This document shows, piece after piece, positions 11,486-23,189 of a DNA stretch of 64,000 bases; the first letter of the stretch is position 1, and each line of letters starts with the position of its first letter. The notes under the pieces are model-generated. The model made no database searches. It saw nothing but the letters and a program-made list of their open reading frames with translations, and had not been told where the DNA came from. This DNA is from Gordionus sp. m RMFG-2023 (taxonomy: Eukaryota; Nematomorpha; Gordioida; Chordodea; Parachordodidae), in the NCBI RefSeq assembly GCF_954871325.1, contig NC_088775.1, positions 29,303,561-29,367,560 on the forward strand, written 5' to 3'. The position numbers and the translations under genes are program-made.

Positions 11486-11889
11486 AAACTAATCAATTAA
11501 AATATCAACTTTTAATAAATTTGAATGCTGTCTTGGCCACCAATATTCTAAAAGGTTCCGATTTTAGGATTTCTTTTTCAGTGATTTCTGCTTAAACTTT
11601 GGAGTTTTCGGTTTTTACAGTTTTCCCCGCTTTATTTTTGTTTATATATTTATATATTAATAGTTTTTACCTCTTCCTTAATTTTTAAAAATTCAGAAGT
11701 AAAATAATAAATATTGAAAAAATACTCATCAAAATGAGTAAAAAATAAAACTAAAAAATATAAAAGTCATAACTAAAAAAGTTTAAACTAAAAAAATAAA
11801 AACTGAAAAGTCATTTTAAACTTTATTTTCGTGTCTTAATCTAGTTTTTATAGTTTTTAAAAAAGGAGGAAAAAGGTGATCCCCTTGGT

Positions 11890-12066
11890 TAGTGATGCAA
11901 GCTCAATTTGGTCGATTTATAATAACTCAATATTTTGGCCAGGAAAATTTGGTCTAAGCTTCAAGATTTCAGAACAAAATAATTCATGCCTGCATAATAT
12001 TTTTCCGTATAAAATGAGTTAGCCGTTTTTAAAAATCGGCTTAAATGGAGCGAATTTGCACCACTA
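11890..12066. mobile_element. hAT-like MITE, relative of 10696-10918
   Basis: The left end is TAGTGATGCAAGCTCAATTT and the right end, reverse-complemented, is TAGTGGTGCAAATTCGCTCC. The inner right arm (TGAGTTAGCCG and AAAATCGGCT) matches the arms of 10696-10918. Flanks are CCCTTGGT (11882-11889) and CCCTCGGT (12067-12074), a 7-of-8 target-site duplication that supports hAT-type mobilisation. Confidence 0.72.
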
Positions 12067-12668
12067 CCCTCGGTATATATGTTGTATTCTATGCTAAAGT
12101 CAATATATATAAAGGCAGGAATGAATTGTATTTAAATTGAGTTGTTATTTTATTTATTCAAAGTTGAACAATGATAGAGGTTACATTTAGTTTAAAATCA
12201 GCCCCCCCCCTCCTCCCACACACAAAAAAATTTTTCCTGGCTCCTCAAAAAAAATTTAAAAAAAATTATTTAGTTATTAAATTTTAATTCACCATTAACG
12301 ATAAATCTAAATGAAACAAAATTTATAGAAAAATATTATTTATTTAATTATATAAATTAATAAAGAAGTGAAAACCTAAGCATAATTATTCGTTATATAT
12401 TTTGTGGAGAAATATAAGAAAATTATATAGAAATCATTCATTTACAACGTTTTTCTTCTGAAAGCACTACTAATGTATTTTAAAGAAACTTAATGAATTA
12501 AATAATAATTCATCGAATATAATAAGCCAGGCATATGATGTGTGAACATCATGTCAGGCCGAAATGAAAGAATACAAACCCTGCTTTAATAATTAATAAA
12601 AAAGTGACTTACATGCACAACCACAAGTTGCATTTTCTGGTTCAAAATTGGTATAATAATATTGTTAT

Positions 12669-13063
12669 TAAAAAAAACCAGACAGAAATCTCGAAACCAC
12701 AAACAAACTGTCAAAGTTTATACGAATTACAAAAATCAGAAAAGAAATATACCTGACAAACTAGAGAACTAAATAAAAAAAACTTAATCAATGCTCTAAA
12801 TATATAATTAATTAGACACACTAAAATTACACGAATAATTTCTTTATTAATAATTTCCAACAAAAAAAATCTTCAAAATTTCATATATATAAAATTAATT
12901 AATAAAAAAAATGCATCTTCGTAATTTTCATATTAAAAAATTAATGAATGAATAAAATATATATATCATCACATGTTATTTTCATATCCAATCAACCTTA
13001 TTTAAATCGGTTGATTGGCATTTCGCGTAAAAAATAAATATATTCGTATCTACAAATACGACA
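12669..13063 (-). repeat. 3' LTR of the gag-protease fossil
   Basis: It differs from 16482-16881 by only a handful of substitutions and a few short length differences. Shared blocks include AATCAACCTTATTTAAATCG and GATTGGCATTTCGCGTAAAA. On the minus strand it begins TG and ends TA. Confidence 0.9.
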
Positions 13064-14590
13064 TGCCACCCCTTTATGGGCTCATGGCATATCGGCATAT
13101 ATATATGTTTGTTAAAAAAATGATCAATATATAACGGTGTTGCATGATCAATTAAATTGCTATAACAGATTAATAAAATTTTATAAAGTCCTTCAATTTT
13201 ATTTAATTAATTCAATAATATCATGATTACCTTAAATATTTCAAAAAAATAGCTAATTTCAATGTGAATGATCCATTGTGATAGTGGATATAACTATGAG
13301 AAACACCAAACCCGAAAGGCACCATAGATATTTCCTGAAGCACCCAATGTCAGAATCGTCATTAATATTATTTTAAGCATTAACATTAAGTATTCTTTTC
13401 GGTGATAATAAAATCTTTGTCAAATCATCTGCTTCGTTTTCCACTTCAATTTTTTTCGTTTGCGATATCCATTCGTAATAAAGAATGTTCATTGACTAAT
13501 AATTGATGGTACTGTGGTATTCCTTCGTGGCGTTTTGGAATAATGATTAACGTTATTGTTATGAGGTGAATGTTTCAAAAAACTGTTCTGGCAATATGAG
13601 AAAATCGGCGACGCAGAGAAATGTAGCCCCACTGAATAACATGGCCATAGAGTAAAGGAATTGAATTTTTTTTTATAAATTTCGAAGAGAAACAAAAATA
13701 TAACATATTAATTTACTTTTACAATATAAATAATATAGATGTATTTATTAACAACTTAAAAAAAAAACTTTTATCAATTAAAGTTTGTAATTATAAAGTT
13801 TGTAATTATAACCTCAACCAGGCATCCACAAACCTCACTCCCTTTTCATTTTATTTAATAACCACATTTGACATTCCCTTTTACGGCCTGACTGAGAATA
13901 AATAGACCATTATAAAAAAAACAAAGAGATAGAAAAAAAAACATTTTTTTACAAAAAAAATATACCGCAACAAGAAAATCAATTAACACACAAAAACATA
14001 TAAAAAAAATGTTTTTATCTTCACAACAAACCTTCCATCGCATATTCAATCTTTATTCTACTTTTATTAATGACTAAACAACATTAAAAATATTTAATTT
14101 AAAAAAAAACACGTGCACGCTCTTATCTCACATTACCAAAAATATTTCTTCCCTTTCATTATCTTCTTACGGCCTGCCAAATATGAAAACAACCACAAAT
14201 AAGTAATAAAAATATCAAATCGGTTTCTCTAACTCAATACATGATTCCCTTTTAATCATTAACAATATAATATACCACAACTTTCCAATTTAATTTTAAA
14301 TTACATTTCAACTTTTATTTATGACTAACAACTGCTAACCTCAATGAATACCAACTTTTCCAATTACAAACATGAAAGAATTTAAACCAATACACTTGCA
14401 TTTTATCAATATATCTTACTACCATCGTGTAATAATAAATAAACCAAAACAAAAAGGTTACCAACAGTTCACGTACACTTTAATTCCCGTCTTTATTTTT
14501 ACATAATATTTATCCCGCAACCTCCCATAATCACGGAACACATTTGGTGCATATTAAGAGTACATTAATTCTCCCAAATTATATATATAC
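13064..14590 (-). other. 3' interior of the gag-protease fossil, no polymerase
   Basis: About 1.5 kb between the protease region and the 3' LTR holds no reverse transcriptase, RNase H or integrase motif that I can recognise. It is AT-rich with short frames only. An 80-bp piece of it (14204-14283) recurs identically at 45448-45527. Confidence 0.6.
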
Positions 14591-14883
14591 TAAATACTCT
14601 CTTTCACCCCGAGTACTCCCTGGGTTTTATTGTTGCCCTCAACTATTAATTCAGTGGAACCTATATATATCTCAGAATTACAGGTTGAATTCCCTTCTTT
14701 TACAGTCGAATCCGTCCCTTCTATTTCCCGAATTTTATCTCGAACCTTATTAACCACCAGACTCATATTCTTAGTCTCATTTGTGGCCCCCGGTTTTGCA
14801 AAAATATTCCAGAAATTATTAAAGGGACCCAACTGAACAATCCAACTCCACCCCATGAGGGTTTCCACACTATCCTTCACCAC
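14590..14883 (-). pseudogene. Short unidentified frame after the protease region
   Basis: A frame of 97 residues follows the protease region in the LTR fossil, rich in Asn, Glu and Thr (for example KIREIEGTDSTVKEGNSTCN). It has no motif that I recognise, and may be a remnant of the polyprotein or chance. Confidence 0.35.
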
Positions 14884-14899
14884 CCATAAATCAAGGAAA

Positions 14900-15496
14900 A
14901 AACTACATCATTAATATTAACCCCCAATTTGGCCTTTCCCAACACGGCAACTTCCGACCCATCAAATTGCCTGACGCACATAGCCTCTTTTCAAGTTTAC
15001 CCCCAGGCCAATACTTATAAAAATTCTCCTAAGACATTAGCGAAATACTAGCCCCGGTGTCAAATAGCATCTCTATATTTCTATGGTCAATTTTCAAACT
15101 AACCCTCGGACACATACATGGTCCATCTAATCTTTCCGTCATTAAAATATCATATGTTTTAATCGGAGAATCAGCGTTTATTTTATCTAAAATAATAGTT
15201 TCATTGGCATTCACATTGCTCCTTAAATTCAACTCGGAATCTAAAGGCTTATTACTGACAATTACATTTCTTTTAACCAGATTTGTGGGACATCTTTCCC
15301 AAATAAAATTCCTAACATCATTTCTAAGAGAATAACGGACAATATTCCTCGGATATTGTTCCCACTTAAATCGACTAACCTCCCTCTCAGGGAAATTACG
15401 AGAATGACTTCTTATTTTTATTCTATCATTCCCATTATCTCGACTAACAATATTAAATGTTTTATTATACAAATTTTTCCAAACTCTCGGAGCCAC
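14900..15496 (-). pseudogene. Retropepsin region of the gag-protease fossil
   Basis: The minus strand reads MLFDTGASISLMS at about 15035-15075; DTGAS is the aspartic-protease active-site motif of retroelements. The preceding basic sequence (many Arg and Asn) links it to Gag. Downstream, VRQFDGSEVAVLGKAKLGV looks like the flap-following part of the same fold. No polymerase domain follows. Confidence 0.78.
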
Positions 15497-15529
15497 AATT
15501 CCTATATGATTAACCTGGCAATCATATAG

Positions 15530-16245
15530 TCAACACGAATTTTGAGATACTTCCATGCAGCCCACAGCTACATGTCCCAGCCTTTTACATTTAAAACACA
15601 ATCTGGCCCCGTTTAAACTAACCATCTCTACATTAGCATTTCCTACTTCAGATTTCTTTAACGGAAATCCATCTTTAAACCTATGCTCTGGGACCACGCA
15701 GGTATCCCTTTTATGTCCTCTCCATCCGCAACGATGGCAAATTATAATTTCCTCAAATTTTCTATTTACTGACACCCCATTATTTCCTTGTAATTATTTT
15801 TACCATTATTAGTACTTTGTTCACATTTAAGGCACTTACCAGAATTTCTGCTCAACCTCATCAACGCATTGATGACTTCCTTCATTTCCTTCACTTCCCG
15901 GAGAATCTCGCCGAACCTCTCCAAATCCTTCCCAGCCTTGATTTCATCTAAAACATCTTTTAGACTACTTTCCAAGTCTGCCTTTTTAATAAAACCAGCC
16001 AAAACCGCAATGTCCTTTTTAAAATTACCATACATTTCTGCCAGTATCGCAGTACCCCTTTTCACTAAAAATTTCAATATAATAATCAATAAATACATCA
16101 TTACCAATAATCTAATAGTAATCACCTGCTTACCTAAATCCAATTTATTAAAGTTCTTATACAAAACTTTATAACCCAAATCCTTATAAAAGAGAACCTT
16201 ATCCCCAAAACTATGCTCCCCACTATGCCTAAAAAAATAAACCAT
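15530..16245 (-). pseudogene. Gag region of the gag-protease fossil
   Basis: The first frame (15766-16245) is charged and helical, with EIKAGKDLERFGEILREVKE-like heptads, as expected of a capsid/matrix part. The next (15530-15775) has two zinc knuckles, CHRCGWRGHKRDTC and CFKCKRLGHVAVGC, both C-x2-C-x4-H-x4-C. Two knuckles in tandem are typical of nucleocapsid, the RNA-binding end of Gag. A run of hydrophobic residues (LLVMMYLLIIILKFLV) sits near the N-terminus and is unusual for Gag. Confidence 0.8.
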
Positions 16246-16481
16246 TTGGTCATAAATTTTTAATTAAAATTACCTTCCAATTAACTTAAATTAAATAAAA
16301 ATGTTTATATAATGAATGTATGGAAGTTATTACCAAAAAAAAAATTCCAATGAAATCCGTATTTAGTGTTAGTACTACTGCGTTGCCAAAAATTTATCAG
16401 AAAATATATATCAATAAAAATTTTGTTTTACCTTTAGAACCGAATCACTCCAAATCTTCCGATCTGCGTCACGAGCACCAC

Positions 16482-16881
16482 TAAAAAAACCGGACAGAAA
16501 TCTCTAAACCACAAACAAACTGTCAAAGATTATACGAAATTACAAAAATTTGAAAACAGAAAAGAAATATACCTGACAAACTAGAGAACTAAATAAAACA
16601 ACTTAATCAATGCTCTAAATATATAATTAATTAGACACACTAAAATTACACGAATAATTTCTTTATTAATAATTTCCAACAAAAAAAATCTTCAAAATTT
16701 CATATATATAAAATTAATTAATAAAAAAATGCGTCTTCGTAATTTTCATATTAAAAAATTAATGAATGAATAAAATATATATATCATCACATGTTATTTT
16801 CATATCCAATCAACCTTATTTAAATCGGTTGATTGGCATTTCGCGTAAAAAATAAATATATTCGTATCTACAAATACGACA
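16482..16881 (-). repeat. 5' LTR of the gag-protease fossil
   Basis: Direct-repeat partner of 12669-13063, directly followed by the GTTAT duplication at 16882. It contains a TATATATA-type stretch and an ATTAATTAATAAAA stretch, but I could not assign promoter or polyadenylation signals. Confidence 0.9.
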
Positions 16882-17955
16882 GTTATCATATCTAATTTTT
16901 TATTTTATCTAATGCATTGTATAATTTTTTTAGGCGTTTTAACATATACTGTAAATATACAAAAGAATTCATGCAAAAAAATATAATTAAGAAGCATATT
17001 ATAAATTTATAATGTGAAATTCAATCTTCTTTGAGATTGAGCTAATTTTTCAATGATTTCATTAGCGCTTTATGTAAACTTTCAATGTATTTTAAGAATT
17101 CAATCTATTTTCAAAGGTTGTGCTTTACAGATAAGTTTTTATTCATCTTAAAGAAGAAAATATTCCTTTCATTGGCAGAAGTATAGGAGATCGGGGTTAT
17201 ATTACCCATAACAAATTGAAGTGCTTTAAAAAAAATAGATGAAGCAAAATTTCCAAAACGTTAAAACGTAATTTTATTCTTTACATATATCTCTACGGCA
17301 GCAATTAACATTTTTAAAAAAATATTTTAGATTTTTATTAATATAAAATTAAAAATTTAAGAAATATGAAAAACACCTAGAAGGTTCATCTATATTATAT
17401 GTATCACCCGGAAAAACTAGTTATTACTTAAAACTGCCATATAATTTACAAAATATAAGTCAATCATCTTCATATTGTCATTCGTGACCCTAGACAAACT
17501 CGTGGCTTCTAATAATTTTTTTATTCAAAATAATACCAACTTAAAATTGGGTAATAGGCACCCTATAAAAATCTACCTGCCCCAGATTTTTAGATTTAAT
17601 TAAATTAAATTTTATGATATTAAATTACCATAAATATTCTCAATATTTTTATATATGATAAAATTGAGAATACTTGATCATTTAGAATTGATATTTATTC
17701 TGAGTAACTTTTATAAAAAAAATTTATTAGTAAAAATATAAAAAATTATAGAGTTACTTATTTGCATTTAAAACTTCATGAACTTATTTCTGCGAGACAT
17801 TTTTAGAACCACTTAAGCGTCTTATTAAAATTCATTTATGGTTTAAAATTTTAATATTATTAGAAAAATAGTCTGAAATGTATTTGAAATTATGCAAAGC
17901 ATCTATAACATTTTTTGAATTATTATCAATTGTAGTTAACCTTTATCATATTTTG

Positions 17956-19385
17956 CCAGGGTCATAGCCACGGGGAGGGGGCAAGATCCCCCAAAAATAT
18001 TTTGGCCCCAAACCTGGCTCTCGAAAAAATTTTTGCCCTCAAATTATAAAAAGTTATTTAAATCTAAATAAAAATACAACAAAGTTTTTAGAAAAACTTA
18101 ATTTTTATAAACAAATTAATAAAAACAAATTGTGAAAACCTTACCATAGTTATTCGTTATATTTTTTGTGGAGGAATCCAAGAAAATTTAATCATAATTT
18201 ACAATATCTTTCTGCTGAAAGTATTACTATTTGTATTTTAAAGCAACTTAATGAATTAAATATTAATTCATCGAATATATAATAAGCCAGGCATATGTTG
18301 TGCAAGCGTCATGTCTGGCAAAATGGAGGAGTACAAACCCTGGTTCAGAAAAAATTAATAAAAAAGTGCCTTATCACAAGTTGCATCTTGTGGTTCAATA
18401 TTGGTATAATAATATTGTTATCATTTCTATTTTTTTTTTAATTTATCTAATGCATTGTATAATTTTTTAGACGTTTTAACATATCTTGTAAATATACAAG
18501 CCATTCTCTTAAGAGACTTTTAGACCAAAGGTGGTCTGGTCATTTAAAAAAAAACATCTCGTATAATTTATGAGAATTTTGAGGCTATTGATTTACTTTT
18601 CTAATAGAACTCTTACCTCAGAGGTTTTCATTCATGATTCTCGAAGCATCTGATCTTTTATCTAATTGCGTTAATATATATTTCATTGTATTGGCCATTA
18701 TAATTTATGAGGTATTAATAACAATACCCACTAAATAAGTTAATATAGACAGTAGGTACTAATATAATGGATATTAAATTGTAATGATTCCAAAATTAAT
18801 ATATTAAAAAATAAAATAAGTGATAATTCTTTTGATTTGATAGGAATTAAGGCCGAGATACCTATATAAAAATTTAATTTCATCCCTTAAAAATCCTCAA
18901 GGGGACGTAAAACGCATACAAATCTTCAAGATTTTTTAGTCTATACCAAATTTCAATTTGATTGTGAAAAAGACAATTGGAGTTCTTTAAAAAGAATTAT
19001 TAAAAAATTATTGTTAACTTTTTAGAACGTTTTTTAGATATATTTGATTATTATAATCTTCCATTATGTTTTAATACATTACCCCCCTTGACCCTGATTA
19101 TTTTATATCAGAAAAAATGACCCCACTAGAATCATTATCAAACTTAAATATAGAAACGTTACATCATGAAATAAAAATAAAACTATATTAAGCTGCAGAA
19201 GTTAAAGAAACATAATTATGAAAATATCGTAAATATTATTTATAAAAAAATATCATCTTGTACAAATTTTAATAAAAATGGCAAAAAATTTCTATGAATA
19301 CCTAGGTTCTTGTTTTATTTTAAAAAAATATCCCCCTATAAATAAACATATGTCCCTTCTCCCCCCCCCCCGGCTACGGCCTTGG
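17956..19385. mobile_element. hAT copy B with G/C-run termini
   Basis: The left end reads CCAGGGTCATAGCCACGGGG followed by a G-run; the right end, reverse-complemented, reads CCAAGGCCGTAGCCGGGG. They agree at 11 of the first 14 positions, giving imperfect terminal inverted repeats of the AGGCGTAGCC type common to the G-run hAT copies here. The first 540 bp match copy A. No 8-bp flanking duplication was found and no transposase is legible, so it looks like an old internal-deletion derivative. It abuts or interrupts copy A near 17950. Confidence 0.6.
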
Positions 19386-20298
19386 ACTTGATAAAAAAAA
19401 TCAACAATAATATAATTAGTGATAACTACTGTTGACCTAACAATAAAATACTAAAATATTTTTCAGGTGTATCTTAAACAAAAGAATACCTGAAAACGGC
19501 TTTCTAATAAAAATTCCTTAAGAATTTTACATAAATTAATGCTATTTTAACTTAAATATATGTAACACTAAAATAAATGTAAGTAAAAATTGAGTTGAGA
19601 TTATAAATGAGATAAGTTTAATATTATTGAAAATGACCTATCAAAATTTTCTTTAAATCATTGTTAATAAAAACTTAAGTTATTTAGGATATCAAAGAGG
19701 TATGAAATAAAAGTAAATTTTTAATATATTTTTAACATAAATGATACAAAAACCATAACCTCATATGCAATATTTTATGTTAAATATTTAATTTAATAAT
19801 ATTGTATTTTAAGCTAAAGATTTTTTCCAAACTATATAAAATATTTAAAAAAAATATAACCTCATTCTATAAAAACGGAGGACTACAAGTTCCCAAAAAA
19901 ACCTGGGTAATTAATTGTATTTTAAAATATTAATTTGTATATTTTGTTTAAAAAAAATAGTATTCTTTAGGTTCTGATGTAAGGGCTTTTATTTTACCGC
20001 CTGTATTTTTTAAAAATTTTAAAGTTCCACCTGACATATGTCCAAGGGAAGAGATAAAGATTGGTAAAAAAAATATAATTTATTAATTTGGAAAATTTAA
20101 TTGTTTATTTTTCTTAGCTATATCAACCGGGATAGATTTAAATTTTTTGGAAATGAAGATACGCATGTGAAGTCCAAAATTAGGATTTCCCTAAAGACCA
20201 AGGCACAAAGGTTAAGCCATCGGGTCTTAGGCCATCATCTAATGATAAATTAGCAGACCCCATGATGTTTGGTATTCAGGCCCTGGTAAGAGAGCGGC

Positions 20299-22703
20299 CA
20301 GTGGCCCCTACACTTTTTGAGAGAATGAAGCAGAATACCCCCATGAAAAGTACGCCCTTGAAAAGTATCCCACCCTTCGAAAAAAAATGATAATTATGAC
20401 ACCCATAAATTTCAAAAATAATTTTTATTGCATCAATTTTTAATATATAATATAAATAAAATGCAAAAAATATAACTTTATAAATATTATTTTTAAATTA
20501 ATAATTTAGATAAATTAGGGGAAGAGAAAGCGAAAGAATTTATAATTTCATCAGTATTTAATTGTTTAAATAAAAAATTTTCCATTGATAATATGGTTAA
20601 ATTATTGAGAAAAGAATCTTCCATGGTACTGCGTAGTCTGTCTTAATTAATTTAATTTTACTCATGACTCTTTCGGCAGTACATGAGGTTGTGGGAATGG
20701 TTGATAAATATTTATATAAAATTCTTAAATTAGGGAAAGCAGAAAAATTTAAAAGTAAACGATAAGGTAAAATAAATGAATAGTTTTTCCAATCTGAATC
20801 GTAATCATCATCATCAGAAAAAGCTAAATAATGTATTGGTAAAAATATTTTAATTAAATAAATTTACAATTCTCAGAATCTGACAAATCTTTAGATTTTT
20901 GAACCTCTAGGTCATGAGTAATAATTACATTCCCCATTTTGGCCATCTTATAAATATTTCTAAACTTCAACATTTCTTCAAAAACTTGACTTGAATTTAA
21001 ATTGTAAAATTCACAGATATCCTCGATATCTTCTTTAATAATTGTTTTTCTGCCATTCCTATTGGCGTAAAAAATGATGTTTGATGTAAAAATTTTATTG
21101 AATCATCATTAAATCTTTCGTTAAACTGCATAATAATTAAATCGAGTGCAGCATAAAACACACCTATTTTAAAGCTAAAAAAAATTTCTATATTTAATGA
21201 TGAAAGTATATATACCTCTCCTTTTTGGATTGTAATGTTTGATAGAACTTTCAAAACCAAAAGGTAGATTTCTCTCCTTCATAAAATCTTGCGCCTTTGA
21301 AAAAACATCCAAAAATTCAGTGTTATTATCTATTAGATTAAAAAATAATTAAGACAATAATTTATATTATACTTCTCAAATTAATCAAGCAATCTTCTGC
21401 CAATTGAATTTGATTTATTGCATACCCTATATCCTTCGAAATGGTTTGCAATTTTGTACAAGCCAAACTTGTTATCAACAATATTTTATCCAAAATACAA
21501 AGTGATAAGATAAAATCAAATTTTTCTATTCTAAAGACTATAGCACTAGCCATAGTGGAAGCGGCAGGATCTTCAGAATCCTTTAAATTTGTTAAAGCTG
21601 CCCTCAAGGCATCATAAAGTTGAAAAAAATTTACAATAGCTTTATATGACGATAGCCAGCTTCTAAATAAAAAAAATATTTAAAATTTAAATAAATAAGG
21701 AACTATTACCGAGTGGTATTCTTGACGCGTAGAAATCGTTGCGATTTTTTCAGATCATTACACTGAAATTTTTTGAGTATCTCATATCTTTTTACACCAT
21801 TAAAATAGACATAAATCTCATCTAGTATTCCTAGAACATTTCGAAGTTTTTTAATTGATTGGCATAATTGAACAACGATTAAATTTAATCGATGACAATA
21901 ACACCAAATAAAAGCTGCCTTTGGCGCCTCTGCTCTAATCAAGGCTTGCACACCATTGATTCTTCCACTCATGTTTGAGGCGCCATCATAACTTTGCCCA
22001 ACTAGATATTCAAGGGGTAAATTCATCGAGCCAAGTTTGGATATTATATTATGCTTTATATCGAGACCTGTGGTATTTCCCGTACAATATATGTCAATCA
22101 GTCTTTCAACAGGCTTCGGCGTCTCACTATTTTCAACATATCTTACTATCAAAGCTATTGCTTCTGATTTCGAAACATCGTATGTGCCATCAACTATGAT
22201 TGAAAAGCACCTGTTAAATGTAATCTCATTTTGAATTTTTTTTATAACCATATTTTTCATGGTTTCAATGAGAATGTTTATGTTATTATATGATAATAGG
22301 TTTGAAAATAATTTCGTTTTTAATCCCTTATTTTTTTTATCCTTTTTTCTTTCTTCATTTTGCTGTATATACATTTTTGGTATAGGCTCAGAATCTGCAA
22401 TAAGCTTAATAAGGGCCATCATATTGCCTTCTTGTTGCCTGTTCCCCCAGAAGACTTGGTTACGAGATATTAAATAAAATTTACTAAACATCGACCAAAA
22501 TTTCCGTCAAAATTTTAAATTATATATTAAGTGGTGGGGGGGGGGGTCTTATTATTACATTTATAAACCAGAAATCACATGATCATGATGGATGTAAAAA
22601 AAAAATTTTTTTTTAAAAAATTTTTTAAATAAAAAAAAAGTACCCCCACTCAAATTTACTGAAGCAGTTGCTTCGGACCCCCCCCCCGTTGTAGGGGCCC
22701 TTG
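20299..22703 (-). mobile_element. DUF4371/ZMYM1-type hAT transposon, copy 1
   Basis: The left end is CAGTGGCCCCTACACTTTTT; the right end, reverse-complemented, is CAAGGGCCCCTACAACGGGG. The 8-bp target duplication AGAGCGGC is perfect (20291-20298 and 22704-22711). Both ends carry an inverted GAAGCAACTGCTTC/GAAGCAG-type block and G/C runs. The interior holds a nearly full-length transposase on the minus strand. A second copy in opposite orientation lies at 38873-41108. The element landed inside a non-LTR retrotransposon fragment. Confidence 0.92.
20530..22491 (-). pseudogene. hAT transposase (DUF4371 + dimerisation domain), copy 1
   Basis: The reading starts MFSKFYLISRNQVFWGN (22491). Next come FSIIVDGTYDVSKSEAIALI, LEYLVGQSYDGASNMSGR (the second catalytic Asp lies in GQSYDGA), CYCHRLNLIVV, and LGILDEIYVYFNGVKRYEIL. 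GT-AG introns fit at 21663-21709, 21330-21372 and about 21175-21215. Later segments include ALDLIIMQFNERFNDDS and, at 20560-20700, IPTTSCTAERVMSKIKLIKT and LRSTMEDSFLNNLTILSMEN, the hAT dimerisation domain. At least two one-base shifts break it, one near 21040 and one in the dimerisation exon just after LIKT. The N-terminal TTF/BED zinc finger of full-length relatives is missing. Confidence 0.88.
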
Positions 22704-23189
22704 AGAGCGGCTAGTAGCTGAATTAATTGCTGCATGTCTTGCATGTCTGTCTTGACTATATATATACAATTAAGACCATGTCTCCCTTTGGAGTCAACTA
22801 ATATCTTACATTTGATGCATGTATATTGAACTATGTTACATCAAATTCGATGGCCTATAGCAACTCTTAATTGTCCATCTGATAAGAGGTTACTTAGGTT
22901 ACGACTTGGTAATGCTTCCAACCATTGATGACCATTAGTACAATCAGCATTTTGTAATAGTTGAATATACTCCAAAGGGGGGGGGGGGTTTGATGAGAGT
23001 ATTTAAAAAATTTTTTTAATTAAAGGTTCGAAAATTGATTGATGTGTTAAGATTGTGGGTAAAACAGCTTCAGGTGGAGCTAAAGATACCCAAGCTGTCA
23101 AGGCCAAATTTAAAAGGTTATCTTTAGGAGTGATAAAAGCAGATATCATGGCGTTGTTCATCAAACACGATGCCAAAAATTAAGAAAGA

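Larger units (their letters stand above)
12669..16881 (-). mobile_element. Young gag-protease LTR retroelement fossil, non-autonomous
   Basis: Near-identical direct repeats of about 395-400 bp (12669-13063 and 16482-16881) bound a 3.4-kb interior, with the 5-bp duplication GTTAT on both sides (12664-12668 and 16882-16886). On the minus strand the LTR starts TGTCGTATTTGTAG. Next to the 5' LTR is GTGGTGCTCGTGACGCAG, a possible primer-binding site resembling the complement of a tRNA-His 3' end, and next to the 3' LTR is the purine tract AAAGGGGTGG. Only Gag and retropepsin regions are recognisable; no reverse transcriptase, RNase H or integrase is present. It is broken, by several interruptions, yet the close LTR match says recent. 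Confidence 0.88.
12185..17950 (-). mobile_element. hAT copy A, split by an LTR fossil
   Basis: The part at about 12185-12668 and the part from 16887 onward are one element split by the LTR fossil: together they match the uninterrupted sequence at about 17956-18500, sharing AATAAGCCAGGCATATG and ATCTAATGCATTGTATAATT. Further right (17010-17250, minus strand) is a decayed hAT C-terminus, TSANERNIFFFKMNKNLSV, corresponding to the tNERTFS.LrrlKTYLRST signature. The stretch 17860-17945 matches 57935-58015 in another hAT copy. The left end has only a C-run, without a full terminal repeat, so the outer boundaries are approximate. Confidence 0.65.
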
